The notes: generated by a model from the sequence alone, not told the origin. A stretch of DNA of 34,109 nucleotides from CAYOSU01 sp964406735 (GCA_964406735.1 CAYOSU010000016.1:1-34109); one strand, 5' to 3'. Shown: positions 5,726 through 14,488, numbered from the stretch's first letter. Program-made: numbers and translations.

Positions 5726-7711
5726 ATGGCGACGAAAAAAGCTAACACATACGAAGCAAAGGATATACAGGTCTTGCAAGGACTTGATGCGGTCAGACTT
5801 CGCCCGGGCATGTACATAGGCACGACCTCTGCGGCGGGACTTCATCACATTCTTTGGGAAATAGTGGACAACGCCGTTGACGAAGCGGCAAACGGCTTTG
5901 CCGACGAGATAAACGTAATATTGAACGACGACGGCTCATGCACCGTCCGTGATAACGGCAGAGGCATTCCGGTAGATAAACACCCCAAGCTCAAGATACC
6001 GGGCGTACAGGTAGTATTCACCGAGCTTCACGCGGGCGGCAAGTTCAACGACAGCAACTATTCATATTCGGGCGGCTTGCACGGCGTAGGTGCGTCGGTA
6101 ACGAACGCCCTTTCGAGGTGGCTCAAAGTAACGGTATATAAAGGTGCGAAGAAGTACCGCATGGAGTTTGCGTCCAAGGAAGACGGCAAAGGCAAGATAA
6201 AGTGCGGCGTTCCGACGACGGAGCTTATTGAGGAAAAGAACACAGAAAAACGCACGGGCACGGAGATAACATTCCTTGCGGACGATAGGGTATTCAAAGA
6301 AACGACCTTTTACCACTTAAAAGAGGTCGCAAACCGCTTGCAGGAGCTTGCATTCCTCAATAAAGGCGTAAAGTTCACGTTGCTTGACGCTCGTCGCTAC
6401 GAGGGACACGACGAAGACACCTTCTTGGAATATAAATACAACGGCGGACTTACCGACTTTATCGTATTCCAGAACGAGGGCAGAGAGAAGCTGTTTGAAA
6501 AGCCGATATATTTCAGCGGCGAAAAGGACGGTATTTTTGCCGAGGTTGCGATACAATATACCGATAGCTATACCGACGATATATACTCTTTCGTCAACAA
6601 TATTCCGACGAGCGACGGCGGCATGCACGAGATAGGCTTCAAGTCGGGGCTTACCAAGGTGTTCAACGACTATGCGAGGAAGAACAGGTACTTAAAGGAT
6701 AAGGATTCCAACTTCCAGGGTGACGATTTCAGAGTAGGCATGACGGCGATAATCTCCGTCAAGATGAAGAACGTCCAGTTCGAGGGACAGACCAAGACGA
6801 AGCTCGGCAATTTAGAGGCAAAGACTGCGATGGATTACATCGTAAACAATTCCCTTCCGCCCGTTATCGAGGGCAGAGGAATGTCCAAGACGATGGAAGC
6901 CATTATAAATAAGTCCTTTGCGGCGGCAAAGGAGCGTGAATCGGTAAGAAAGGCAAAGGAGATAGCAAGGGCACAAAAGTCGATAGATAACTTCTACCTC
7001 GTCGGCAAATTAGCCGCATGCTCGGGCAGAAACCCCTTAGAGAACGAGCTTTTCATCGTAGAGGGCGATTCCGCAGGCGGCACGGCGAAACAGGGCAGAG
7101 ACAGAAAGACCCAGGCGATACTTCCCCTTCGAGGCAAACCCTTGAACGTAGAGAAAAACAGGATAGACAAGGTTCTTGCCAACGAGGAGATAAGGACGAT
7201 AATTTCTGCGCTCGGTACGGGCATTCTGGACGATTTCAACATCGACGACCTTCGCTTTCACAAGGTAATAATACTTTCCGATGCAGACCAGGACGGCTTG
7301 CACATAAGAAGTATACTGCTGACATTCTTCTTCCGCTATATGAGAGGGCTTATCGAGGCAGGCAAGGTATATATCGGACAGCCTCCCTTATACAAGGTGC
7401 AAAAGGGAAGCAAGATAAGGTACTGCTTCAACGACAAGGAGCTTAAAGAGGCGATAAAAGAGGTCGGCAAGGGCTATACTGTTCAAAGGTATAAAGGACT
7501 TGGCGAGATGAACTTCGACCAGCTCAGAGACACCACCCTTTCCAAGGAAACGAGACTTCTCGAACAGGTAACGATAGAGGACGCAAGGGCGGCGGATAGG
7601 ATGATAAACATCCTGATGGGCGAGTCGATGGACGAGCGCAAGAGATATATTCAGGAAAATTCCGACTTCAATAAGGTAGACGAGTTCAAGCCCGTCGGAC
7701 AGAAAGAATAA
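5726..7711 (+). CDS. parE: DNA topoisomerase IV subunit B (type IIA)
   Basis: The 661-residue ATPase subunit of a type IIA topoisomerase. The GHKL ATPase shows 'EIVDNAVDE' (Glu45, Asn49), 'VRDNGRGIPVD' (Asp76) and the glycine-rich lid 'SYSGGLHGVGAS' (about 113-124). The transducer domain has 'QTKTKLGN'. The Toprim domain has EGDSAGG (Glu446) and DADQDG (Asp519, 521, 523), which bind the catalytic Mg ions. Assignment to ParE rather than GyrB rests on its immediate pairing with a ParC-like partner that lacks a canonical GyrA box and on the absence of dnaA/recF neighbours; sequence alone leaves GyrB possible. An EGGAGG-type Shine-Dalgarno (GGAGG) precedes the ATG. parC follows after 15 nt. Confidence 0.85.
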   Translation: MATKKANTYEAKDIQVLQGLDAVRLRPGMYIGTTSAAGLHHILWEIVDNAVDEAANGFADEINVILNDDGSCTVRDNGRGIPVDKHPKLKIPGVQVVFTELHAGGKFNDSNYSYSGGLHGVGASVTNALSRWLKVTVYKGAKKYRMEFASKEDGKGKIKCGVPTTELIEEKNTEKRTGTEITFLADDRVFKETTFYHLKEVANRLQELAFLNKGVKFTLLDARRYEGHDEDTFLEYKYNGGLTDFIVFQNEGREKLFEKPIYFSGEKDGIFAEVAIQYTDSYTDDIYSFVNNIPTSDGGMHEIGFKSGLTKVFNDYARKNRYLKDKDSNFQGDDFRVGMTAIISVKMKNVQFEGQTKTKLGNLEAKTAMDYIVNNSLPPVIEGRGMSKTMEAIINKSFAAAKERESVRKAKEIARAQKSIDNFYLVGKLAACSGRNPLENELFIVEGDSAGGTAKQGRDRKTQAILPLRGKPLNVEKNRIDKVLANEEIRTIISALGTGILDDFNIDDLRFHKVIILSDADQDGLHIRSILLTFFFRYMRGLIEAGKVYIGQPPLYKVQKGSKIRYCFNDKELKEAIKEVGKGYTVQRYKGLGEMNFDQLRDTTLSKETRLLEQVTIEDARAADRMINILMGESMDERKRYIQENSDFNKVDEFKPVGQKE

Positions 7712-7726
7712 GGAGGGAAAGAGAAG

Positions 7727-10129
7727 ATGGACGAAAAAGAAAGACTGTTTTATACTCCCCTCGAAGACATAATACATAACTCCATGATACCGTACGCCGA
7801 GTACGTAATCATGGATAGAGCTATTCCGAGAGTCGAGGACGGCTTAAAGCCCGTACAAAGACGTGTGTTATATACGATGTTCGAGCTTGGCAATACGCCC
7901 GATAAGCCGACGAAAAAGTCTGCAAGAATAGTCGGCGATTGCTTGGGTAAATTCCATCCTCACGGCGATACGTCCGTTTACGGCGCATTAGTAAGACTTG
8001 CGCAGGAGTTTTCCGTCAGGAACGTTCTCGTCGATGGACAGGGCAATTTCGGCTCGATAGACGGCGACGGTGCGGCGGCGATGAGGTATACCGAGGCAAG
8101 GCTTTCACCCCTTGCCATGGAGCTTTTGAGGGACATCGATAAAGACACGGTGGACTTCACCAACAACTTCGACGATACGCTCACAGAGCCAGTAACGCTC
8201 CCGGGACGTTTTCCGAATTTGCTTGTCAACGGAGCGTACGGCATAGCGGTAGGCTTAGCGACCAATATCCCGACCCATAACTTAGGCGAGACGATAGACG
8301 GCTGTATCGCAATGATAAAAAAGCCCGACATCAAGCTCCCCGAGATGATGAAGTATATCAAAGGCCCTGACTTCCCGTCGGGAGGCTACATCGTAGCGCA
8401 GGATTTGGTAACTGCGTACGAGACGGGCAAGGGCAGAATAATCTTAAAGGCAAGATGCGGTATAGAGACCGAAAAGGGCAGAGAGACGATAGTAATAACA
8501 GAGCTTCCCTATCAGGTCAACAAGTCCCAGCTCGAACAGAAGATAATAGGATTAAGGGACGATAAGAACCCGATATTCCAGGGAATACAGGACGTAACGG
8601 ACGAATCCGACGTAAACGGCATAAGAGTACTTATCAAGATAAAAAAGGACTATAACGCCGCCGAGATATTGGAAGAGCTCTACAAAAAGACGGACCTTAC
8701 GACGTCGTTTAATATCAATATGGTAGCGATAGCGGACGGCAAGCCCAAACAGCTTTCGCTCCTTGAGATAATAAACGCTTACGTCAAGTATCAGATAACC
8801 GTCATCGTTCGCCGCTCCAAATATGAGTATAACGAGGCGAAAAAGCGTGCTCATATCTTAGAGGCGCTCGTAATAGCCGTCAAAGCGATAGACGAAGTCG
8901 TCGAGATAATCAAGACGAGCAAGAATACGACCGAGGCAAGAAGCCGCTTGATGGAACGCTTCGACTTAGATACCGAGCAGGCGCAAGCGATACTCGATTT
9001 AAGGCTTGCAAGACTAACGTCTTTGGAAGTGTATAAGCTCGAAAAGGAGCTTGAAGAGACCAAGGCGCTCATGCAAAAGCTCCACCAGATAATAAACTCC
9101 AAGGAAAGGCAGAAAGAGGTTCTGATAGACGAGCTTTCCGACATCAAGAAACGCTTTGCCGACGAGAGACGCTCGGAGATAATCTACGACGCCAAGGATA
9201 TCGTAGTCGAGACCGAGGACAACAAAAAGGTCGAGAGCTGCAAGGTATACGTAACGGCAAACGGCGAGTTAAAGAGAATATTGAAAGCCGATTTTGCCAA
9301 AATATTAGGCAATAAGACCCGCCCCGACGTATCGGAAACGGTAGCGAGTGCGGTAGATTGCAAGTCGGACGAGGAGATAAAGGCGTTCACAAATCTTGGC
9401 AGAGTGTTGAAATTCTACGCCGAGGATATACCGCTCACCAAGATAAAAGAAAAGGCGGCGGCAAAGGAGAGTGTAACCAAGGAGCTTTCCGACGGCGAGA
9501 AGATAATTGCGATGTACGTTCTCGACGAAATGACGGGAGACCTCACCTTCTTCACGAAACAGGGCGCAGTCAAACGCACCGAGATAGATGAATACCGCTC
9601 GTCGAGGAAGAACCCGTTCGATGCAATAAAGCTCAAAGAGGGCGACGAGGTAATTTCAATAGAGTTGTTCAGAGAGGGCATGCCGATGATATTCATCTCA
9701 AAGGGCGGTATGATCCTGCGTGCAAGCTCGGACGACGTACCCGTTCAGGGCAGAGTGTCGATGGGCGTCAAGGGCATGAGCTTAGGAGATGGCGACGAAG
9801 TAGTCTTCGCAGGCTTTGCGGATAAGTCGGGCGAGGCGTTTGCGATAACCGATAAGGCGATAGCAAAACGAGTCATCATGGCGCAGATACCCGAGACTGC
9901 GAGAGCGAGAAAGGGCGTCAAGCTGTTCGACTTCAAGAAAGGCGGATGCGTAGCAGGCGGCGGCTTCGTCAAAGAGCCGTATAAGATAGCGTGCGTAGCG
10001 GACACCAAGGACGTCAGCGTGCTTTCGACAGAGGACATCGAGATAGATAAACGAGAGGGTAAAGGAAAGACCCTTCCCGACGTAAAATTCTTCGAGAAAC
10101 TCCTCTCAGTCATCCCCGTAGCACAATAA
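7727..10129 (+). CDS. parC: DNA topoisomerase IV subunit A (type IIA)
   Basis: The 800-residue breakage-reunion subunit. The catalytic tyrosine is Tyr121 in 'AAMRYTEARLSPLA'. The 'HPHGDTSVYGALVRLAQ' segment (77-93) is the quinolone-resistance-determining region; Thr82 and Gly86 occupy the positions equivalent to E. coli GyrA Ser83 and Asp87. A long coiled coil (about 400-480) precedes a C-terminal beta-pinwheel of repeated blades, for example 'QGRVSMGVKGMSL'. The canonical QRRGGKG GyrA box is not present at the first blade ('YVTANGELKRILKADF'), which supports topoisomerase IV over gyrase. AGGAGGG lies 8 nt before the ATG. It ends the operon. Confidence 0.85.
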   Translation: MDEKERLFYTPLEDIIHNSMIPYAEYVIMDRAIPRVEDGLKPVQRRVLYTMFELGNTPDKPTKKSARIVGDCLGKFHPHGDTSVYGALVRLAQEFSVRNVLVDGQGNFGSIDGDGAAAMRYTEARLSPLAMELLRDIDKDTVDFTNNFDDTLTEPVTLPGRFPNLLVNGAYGIAVGLATNIPTHNLGETIDGCIAMIKKPDIKLPEMMKYIKGPDFPSGGYIVAQDLVTAYETGKGRIILKARCGIETEKGRETIVITELPYQVNKSQLEQKIIGLRDDKNPIFQGIQDVTDESDVNGIRVLIKIKKDYNAAEILEELYKKTDLTTSFNINMVAIADGKPKQLSLLEIINAYVKYQITVIVRRSKYEYNEAKKRAHILEALVIAVKAIDEVVEIIKTSKNTTEARSRLMERFDLDTEQAQAILDLRLARLTSLEVYKLEKELEETKALMQKLHQIINSKERQKEVLIDELSDIKKRFADERRSEIIYDAKDIVVETEDNKKVESCKVYVTANGELKRILKADFAKILGNKTRPDVSETVASAVDCKSDEEIKAFTNLGRVLKFYAEDIPLTKIKEKAAAKESVTKELSDGEKIIAMYVLDEMTGDLTFFTKQGAVKRTEIDEYRSSRKNPFDAIKLKEGDEVISIELFREGMPMIFISKGGMILRASSDDVPVQGRVSMGVKGMSLGDGDEVVFAGFADKSGEAFAITDKAIAKRVIMAQIPETARARKGVKLFDFKKGGCVAGGGFVKEPYKIACVADTKDVSVLSTEDIEIDKREGKGKTLPDVKFFEKLLSVIPVAQ

Positions 10130-10135
10130 AAAATC

Positions 10136-10170
10136 AAAAGCGAGACGTATAAAACGCCTCGCTTTTTATT
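10136..10170 (+). terminator. terminator of parE-parC
   Basis: Stem AAAAGCGAG (from 10136) pairs with CTCGCTTTTT (10158 onward), with further CGT/ACG pairing inside beyond one A-C mismatch; a T run follows. Confidence 0.8.
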
Positions 10171-10282
10171 AAACGCAAACGCTAAATAGAGATAATTTAT
10201 GCGACCGAGCTAAAAATTTTTAACGCTGGTATAATTGCCTGAAACATAAAGAAATATAATAAATACAAACAAAAAACCACGC

Positions 10283-10311
10283 AAAGGCAGAGGAAGACCT
10301 CTGCCTTTTCT
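10283..10311. terminator. bidirectional terminator between parC and the lipoprotein gene
   Basis: AAAGGCAGAGG (10283-10293) and CCTCTGCCTTT (10298-10308) form a perfect 11-bp stem with loop AAGA. T residues follow on the plus strand; on the minus strand it lies about 80 nt past the lipoprotein stop. No gene lies between 10130 and 10391. Confidence 0.65.
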
Positions 10312-10391
10312 AATAAAAAAGCGTTTGAAAGGCAAAAGGGGAGACTTTCCAAGATAAAATAAGTGTCCCCTAAAAATGCCCTCAAAAAAAC

Positions 10392-11375
10392 TTACTTCAC
10401 GTTTTTTGCGATATCGTTAAACACCACCTCGTCAAAGCTTGCTCGCAGAGAAAGTTCTCCTGCGTTTTCCATAATATCCTGCAACCGCTCGAACGATTCA
10501 CGGCTCATAACGAGATCGTCCGACCAAGCCCCGATCTCGAGATAGCTCTTCACAGCGTTCTCGAGCTGCACCTTACTCGTACCGTCGAACTGCGGCAACA
10601 GCGCCTCGGCGACCTCGGACGGCTCGTGCGTATCCATAAAGTTTTTTGCCCGCCGTAATGCCTTAACGAAGCCTTTCAAAAGCTCCTCGTTCTCCCCGAT
10701 AAAGCTTTTCGTCGCAACGAAGCACGTATACGGTACGTCGCCCGAGTCCTTGCCGACGCTTGCGACGTTAAAACCCTTGCCTGCGAGGCAGAAATCGGAC
10801 GCCGTAGGCTCAAACAGCGTAGTATAATCCCCCGTACCGCTCTCGAAAGCACCTGCTTGCAGGTTGAAAGCGATGTCGTAGTTAAGCGTAACGTTAACCC
10901 CGTCATAAAGCCCGTGCTTGTTTAAGACGTATTCAAGCGTCATCGCAGGAAGACCTCCCTTGCGCCCTGCGATTATCTCCTTTCCGACGAGGGAGTCATA
11001 AGAAAAATTGACCTCGTTCTTGCGAGAGATAAGGAACGACCCGTCCCGAGCAGTCAACTGCGCAAACACGACGGGGAAGTCGCTTTTCCCCTCGTTAAAG
11101 ACGTAAACGACCGTCTCAGGCCCGACAAGCCCGACGTCTGCTTGCCCGGAGATAACAGCCGTCATAGAGACGTTCGAGCCGCCACCGTTAGTAAGCTCTA
11201 TCTCGATGCCCTCGTCCTCGAAATATCCAAGCTCGATAGCGAGATAGAACGGCGAATAGAACACCGAGTGCGTAACCTCGTTGACCCGAACGACTGTAGC
11301 TTCGGTATCCTGCGTGCAAGCGCAGAGCGAAAATAAAAGCACGACGGCAATGATGATCGAAAAGACTTTTTTCAA
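10392..11375 (-). CDS. NitT/TauT-type ABC transporter substrate-binding lipoprotein
   Basis: A 327-residue extracellular binding protein of the SsuA/THI5-like (NMT1) group, which captures sulfonates, nitrate or pyrimidine/riboflavin precursors for ABC import. The N terminus is a lipoprotein signal: basic MKK, a hydrophobic core and lipobox 'LCAC' with Cys20 as the lipidated residue. The mature part has the family's 'SVFYSPFYLAIELGYFEDEGIEIEL' and 'GQADVGLVGPETVVYVF' motifs. The start is TTG at 11375 with GGAGGT seven bases upstream. No permease or ATPase gene adjoins it, so it is an orphan here and its transporter must be elsewhere. Substrate cannot be read from the sequence. Confidence 0.85.
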   Translation of the reverse strand: MKKVFSIIIAVVLLFSLCACTQDTEATVVRVNEVTHSVFYSPFYLAIELGYFEDEGIEIELTNGGGSNVSMTAVISGQADVGLVGPETVVYVFNEGKSDFPVVFAQLTARDGSFLISRKNEVNFSYDSLVGKEIIAGRKGGLPAMTLEYVLNKHGLYDGVNVTLNYDIAFNLQAGAFESGTGDYTTLFEPTASDFCLAGKGFNVASVGKDSGDVPYTCFVATKSFIGENEELLKGFVKALRRAKNFMDTHEPSEVAEALLPQFDGTSKVQLENAVKSYLEIGAWSDDLVMSRESFERLQDIMENAGELSLRASFDEVVFNDIAKNVK

Positions 11376-11570
11376 AATACTACCTCCAAAAAACTCTTTG
11401 CTACCATCCTATGCAACCTGCCTTCCACCCGTTCCACTGCATAGTTTTTAATTGTGTTATCAATAGACTAAAACCACCCTAAATCCGTTTGCCGCTTACC
11501 GCAAGAGATATTATTTAAGAAATACTACGGCTTTTAACAGCCTAAATAAAAAACACGACCTTATATAAAG

Positions 11571-11632
11571 CCTCCCTCCGAGAGGGAGGGGGACCGCGTA
11601 AGCGGTGGAAGGAGACTAACGGAAGTAACTAC
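11571..11632 (+). repeat. GC-rich double-hairpin repeat
   Basis: Two adjacent hairpins are seen: CCTCCCTC, loop CGA, GAGGGAGG; then ACCGC, loop GTAA, GCGGT. The element ends GGAAGGAGAC. The order (hairpin, G-rich link, hairpin, GGANGGA) parallels the other two-hairpin repeats in this window with different stem sequences. Confidence 0.65.
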
Positions 11633-11716
11633 TCCCACTAAACTCCGCTTTCCCACCCAACCACGGCTACTATTTAATTATAATTATTATTACTTCAAAC
11701 TACGGATAGAAATAAT
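11626..11716 (+). repeat. AT-rich repeat module, copy at GH43 spacer
   Basis: The stretch TAACTACTCCCACTAAACTC...CCACGGCTACTAT...TTCAAACTACGGATAGAAA closely parallels 25972-26068, in the same order and orientation and likewise followed by the two-hairpin element. The CCACGGCTACTAT core and the flanking AT-rich segment are nearly identical between the two loci. Confidence 0.65.
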
Positions 11717-11744
11717 AATTCATAAAATTTCTAATGACGAGCAA

Positions 11745-11814
11745 ACCATATGAAAGGCTCCTTTGTGTAAAGGGAGCTGTCTCGGCGCTAAAACGCCGAG
11801 ACTGAGGGATTGTT
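11745..11814 (+). repeat. two-hairpin intergenic repeat, copy 2
   Basis: It starts ACCATATGAAAGG, has the shared first hairpin (GCTCCTTT / AAAGGGAGC) and a second stem CTCGGCG, loop CTAAAA, CGCCGAG, and ends ACTGAGGGATTGTT. The second stem differs from other copies yet pairs perfectly. Confidence 0.85.
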
Positions 11815-11902
11815 CTAAATAAAACAACCTGTTCTGTGCCGTTTGCTTCTCCGTCCGCCCTTAAAAATCTTAAATATTGTCTTATATACATTAAAAAAAG
11901 TC

Positions 11903-11931
11903 TTTAATTACCGAAAATAATATGTTATGAT
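11903..11931 (+). promoter_or_regulatory. possible GH43 promoter
   Basis: TTTAAT (11903-11908) and TATGAT (11926-11931) are 17 bp apart. The -35 box is poor, so this is tentative. Confidence 0.35.
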
Positions 11932-11963
11932 AAAAATATACGATAATGTATTGGAGGGAAACA

Positions 11964-13463
11964 ATGAAAAAGCAGGCATACAACCCATATTTGCCGTCTT
12001 ACGAATACGTCCCCGATGGCGAGCCTCACGTATTCGGCGACAGAGTATATATTTACGGCTCTCACGACCGCTTCAACGGCGAGGCATACTGCATGAACGA
12101 TTACATATGCTACTCCGCACCCGTAACAGACCTATCCGATTGGCGTTACGAGGGCGTAATATACAAAAAGACGCAAGACCCGTATAACGACGGTTCGCAC
12201 CCAAGCAAACAAGCTGGCGTAATAAACGGCGTGCACTGCATGTATGCGCCCGACGTATGCCGTGGTACGGACGGCAAGTATTACCTGTACTATTGTCTTG
12301 ACTCCGTGTCGATGGTCTGCGTTGCGGTATGCGACACCCCTTGTGGCAAGTTTGAGTTTTTGTCCTACGTCAAGGATAAGGACGGCAACATCGTAGGTCA
12401 AAGAGAGGGTGATACCTTCCAGTTCGATCCCGGTGTCTTAGTTGACGACGACGGCAGAGTATACCTATATACAGGCAACTCCCAGATGCTCGAAAAGCCC
12501 GAGTTCATCGCAAAGCGTGTTTGGCCTAACAATCACTCGATGGTCATGGAGCTTGAAAGCGACATGTATACCGTAAAAACAGGTCCGAAAAACCTCATAC
12601 CGTCCTTGCCCGAGTCTCACGGCACGGACTTTGACGGACACGCCCTTTTCGAGGCAAGCTCGATAAGAAAAATAGGGGACAAATATTATTTCGTCTACTC
12701 CGACATAAACTGCCATAACCTTTGCTACGCAACGAGCGATAAGCCCATGGAGGGCTTCAAGTACGGCGGCGTGCTGGTCTCCAACGGCGATATAGGCAAA
12801 GACGGCAGAACGGGCGGCTGCTACGCAAGAGCAGGCGTACCCTCAAACCCCACGATGCCGATAGGCAACAACCACGGCGGCATGGCGGAGATAAATGGTC
12901 AGTGGTATATATTCTACCACCGCCAGACCAACTGCCACGACCATTCGAGGCAGACCTGCGCCGAAAAGATATATATAAAGCCCGACGGCTCGATAGATCA
13001 GGCGGAGATAACCTCTTGCGGCTTGAACGACGGTGCGCTTAAAGGAACGGGGACGTACCCATCCTATATCGCTTGCGCCCTTTGGAACAAGAACCGTGCG
13101 AACGCCGCAAGCCATAGAGGCTTCAAGAACAAAGCGCCTTACATAACGCAGGACGGCGGCGATAGAGAAGAGGGCGACAATCAATACGTTGCAGGTCTCA
13201 AAAACGGCTTCTGGGTAGGCTACAAGTACTTCGAGTTCAACGGCTTGAATGAAGTTTCCGTAGCAGTCCGCGGCAAAGGCAAGGGAACGATCGAGGTATA
13301 CGTATCTCCCGATAAAGCCCCGATAGCGACGATTCCCGTAACGGGTAACGCCGCTTGGACGAGCTTTACCGCAAAAGCGGAATCTGTCGAGGGCGTATTG
13401 CCGCTCTATTTCAGATACGTCGGCAAAGGCACGCTCCAATTCAACGAGTTTGAACTCAAATAA
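11964..13463 (+). CDS. glycoside hydrolase family 43 (xylosidase/arabinofuranosidase-type)
   Basis: A 499-residue glycosidase with a five-bladed propeller. The three acidic catalytic positions can be placed: Asp18 in 'YEYVPDGEPHVFGDRVYIYGSHD' (general base), Asp97 in 'CMYAPDVCR' (pKa modulator) and Glu230 in 'LFEASSIRKIGDKYYFVYS' (general acid). The last ~130 residues ('FEFNGLNEVSVAVRGKGKGTIEVYV...FRYVGKGTLQFNEFEL') look like a CBM6-type beta-sandwich that binds sugar. No signal peptide is present, so it should act in the cytoplasm on imported oligosaccharides. ATG 11964 is preferred because GGAGGG is just upstream; an ATG six codons earlier lacks this. The neighbours are unrelated and no sugar transporter is adjacent. 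Exact substrate (xylose- or arabinose-containing oligomers) is inferred from family only. Confidence 0.87.
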   Translation: MKKQAYNPYLPSYEYVPDGEPHVFGDRVYIYGSHDRFNGEAYCMNDYICYSAPVTDLSDWRYEGVIYKKTQDPYNDGSHPSKQAGVINGVHCMYAPDVCRGTDGKYYLYYCLDSVSMVCVAVCDTPCGKFEFLSYVKDKDGNIVGQREGDTFQFDPGVLVDDDGRVYLYTGNSQMLEKPEFIAKRVWPNNHSMVMELESDMYTVKTGPKNLIPSLPESHGTDFDGHALFEASSIRKIGDKYYFVYSDINCHNLCYATSDKPMEGFKYGGVLVSNGDIGKDGRTGGCYARAGVPSNPTMPIGNNHGGMAEINGQWYIFYHRQTNCHDHSRQTCAEKIYIKPDGSIDQAEITSCGLNDGALKGTGTYPSYIACALWNKNRANAASHRGFKNKAPYITQDGGDREEGDNQYVAGLKNGFWVGYKYFEFNGLNEVSVAVRGKGKGTIEVYVSPDKAPIATIPVTGNAAWTSFTAKAESVEGVLPLYFRYVGKGTLQFNEFELK

Positions 13464-13496
13464 TAAGCTAAAAAGGTAAGGAAAGAAGATAAAAAG

Positions 13497-13531
13497 AAAG
13501 CCCGAAGCGTTTTGCTTCGAGCTTTTTTTTT
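13497..13531. terminator. bidirectional terminator between convergent GH43 and GNAT genes
   Basis: CGAAGC (13503-13508) and GCTTCG (13514-13519) with loop GTTTT, extended by AAAGC/GCTTT across one C-A mismatch, then nine T residues. On the minus strand TTTCTTTTT follows the same stem. Confidence 0.8.
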
Positions 13532-13541
13532 GTCGAAAATT

Positions 13542-14096
13542 TTATAGCGTAAGTCCGTAAATGTTCCCCGTTTTAGCCTCTTTTAGGAGCTTAAAACCGT
13601 ATTTTTTATAAAAAGCGTTGCCTTTAATATTGTCGCTTGCGCAGTCAAGACATACGCCCGAAACGCCCTCCTTTTTGAGGTGCTCGCAAAGAGCGTCAAC
13701 TAATTTATGCCCAAGTCCCAAACGCTGAAATTTAGGATCGATGTCGATGTGAAGATGTGCAGAATAGCCCTTTTTTGCAAGGTTGTTGTAAGTAGCTACC
13801 GTGAATTTTTGCAATATCACGAACGGAAGCGAAAGGCTTTTCAGCTTCTTGTAGCCGCTATTTTTCCAGTTTTTCTCATAAACGCTTGCGTTTTTAGCGC
13901 ATAATACGTACCCTACGCACTCGTCGATGTCGTTTACAGCAACGAATATGTTTTCAGACTCCGTATCCATATAAAAATCTGCGTAAAGGTACTTCACAAG
14001 CTCAGGCATTTTTTTAAGCCTCTCGTCGCTGACTGTTGCAAGACAAATTCTCTCGATATATTCCCTGTCTTTTTCTTCAAATAAGCGTATTTTCAT
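13542..14096 (-). CDS. GNAT-family N-acetyltransferase
   Basis: A 184-residue acetyltransferase of the GNAT fold, which moves an acetyl group from acetyl-CoA to an amine. The CoA-binding motif A is 'HIDIDPKFQRLGLGHKLVDAL' (Q/R-x-x-G-x-G as RLGLG), followed by motif B 'VCLDCASDNIKGNAFYKKYGFK', in which the asparagine and tyrosine are typical. The substrate is unknown. I chose the ATG at 14096: the consensus promoter on the minus strand places transcription start at or next to that base, so the in-frame ATG at 14111 would lie inside the promoter. There is no Shine-Dalgarno, as expected for a leaderless message. It converges on the GH43 gene and is divergent from yqfC. Confidence 0.85.
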   Translation of the reverse strand: MKIRLFEEKDREYIERICLATVSDERLKKMPELVKYLYADFYMDTESENIFVAVNDIDECVGYVLCAKNASVYEKNWKNSGYKKLKSLSLPFVILQKFTVATYNNLAKKGYSAHLHIDIDPKFQRLGLGHKLVDALCEHLKKEGVSGVCLDCASDNIKGNAFYKKYGFKLLKEAKTGNIYGLTL

Positions 14097-14102
14097 ACCG
14101 TT

Positions 14103-14131
14103 ATTATACACTATTCTTCACTTCTTTTCAA
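14103..14131 (-). promoter_or_regulatory. GNAT gene promoter, predicts leaderless mRNA
   Basis: Read on the minus strand, TTGAAA (14131-14126) and TATAAT (14108-14103) are exactly 17 bp apart. Only six bases separate the -10 box from the A of the ATG at 14096. Confidence 0.75.
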
Positions 14132-14170
14132 TAAGAATTAACAAAAATCGTCAAAAAATTGCCGTCCGCC

Positions 14171-14200
14171 GCATATTCAGTACACGCGGGCTCGTAAAAT
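14171..14200 (+). promoter_or_regulatory. sigma-E-like promoter of yqfC-yqfD
   Basis: GCATATT (14171-14177) fits the mother-cell sigma-E -35 consensus KMATATT perfectly, and CGTAAAAT (14193-14200) matches CATACAAT at six of eight positions, with a 15-bp spacer. yqfC and yqfD are sigma-E targets in Bacillus. Confidence 0.55.
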
Positions 14201-14230
14201 ATACTGCATAAAAAACACACGGAGGGCAAA

Positions 14231-14488
14231 ATGCCGTTTGAAAGGGAGATAGAAAAGCTGTTCGGAAAGGAGATAGCCTCGCCGTTTGAGATAAGCATTT
14301 TCGACGACTGCGTATATGTCGAAGGTGTAAAAAGACTTTGCGAAAATAGCGAAGAAGCGATAGTTTTAACCGTCAAAAACGCCGAGGTCTCGCTTTTCGG
14401 CAAGCTTTCGATAAAAGACTTCGGCAAAGGCTATATAGCGATAAAAGGGAAGATAGAGAGTGTGGAGATAAAGCGAAGTGGCAGATAG
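14231..14488 (+). CDS. yqfC: sporulation protein YqfC (YabP/YqfC family)
   Basis: An 85-residue protein of the YabP/YqfC family, small beta-rich proteins made in the mother cell during sporulation. Features seen are 'FEISIFDDCVYVEGVKRLCENSEEAIVLTVKNAEVSLFGKLSIKDFGKGYIAIKGKIESVE', matching the family's alternating strands. GGAGGG precedes the ATG. Its stop overlaps the GTG start of yqfD, the conserved partner. A sigma-E-like promoter lies about 30 nt upstream of the start. Biochemical role is unknown. Confidence 0.88.
   Translation: MPFEREIEKLFGKEIASPFEISIFDDCVYVEGVKRLCENSEEAIVLTVKNAEVSLFGKLSIKDFGKGYIAIKGKIESVEIKRSGR

Larger units (their letters stand above)
11376..11963. other. 588-bp spacer rich in hairpin repeats
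   Basis: This spacer separates the divergent lipoprotein and GH43 genes. I see no gene. It holds a GC-rich double hairpin (11571-11632), an AT-rich repeat module (11626-11716) and a two-hairpin repeat (11745-11814), all listed separately. The last 60 bp hold the presumed GH43 promoter. Confidence 0.6.
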
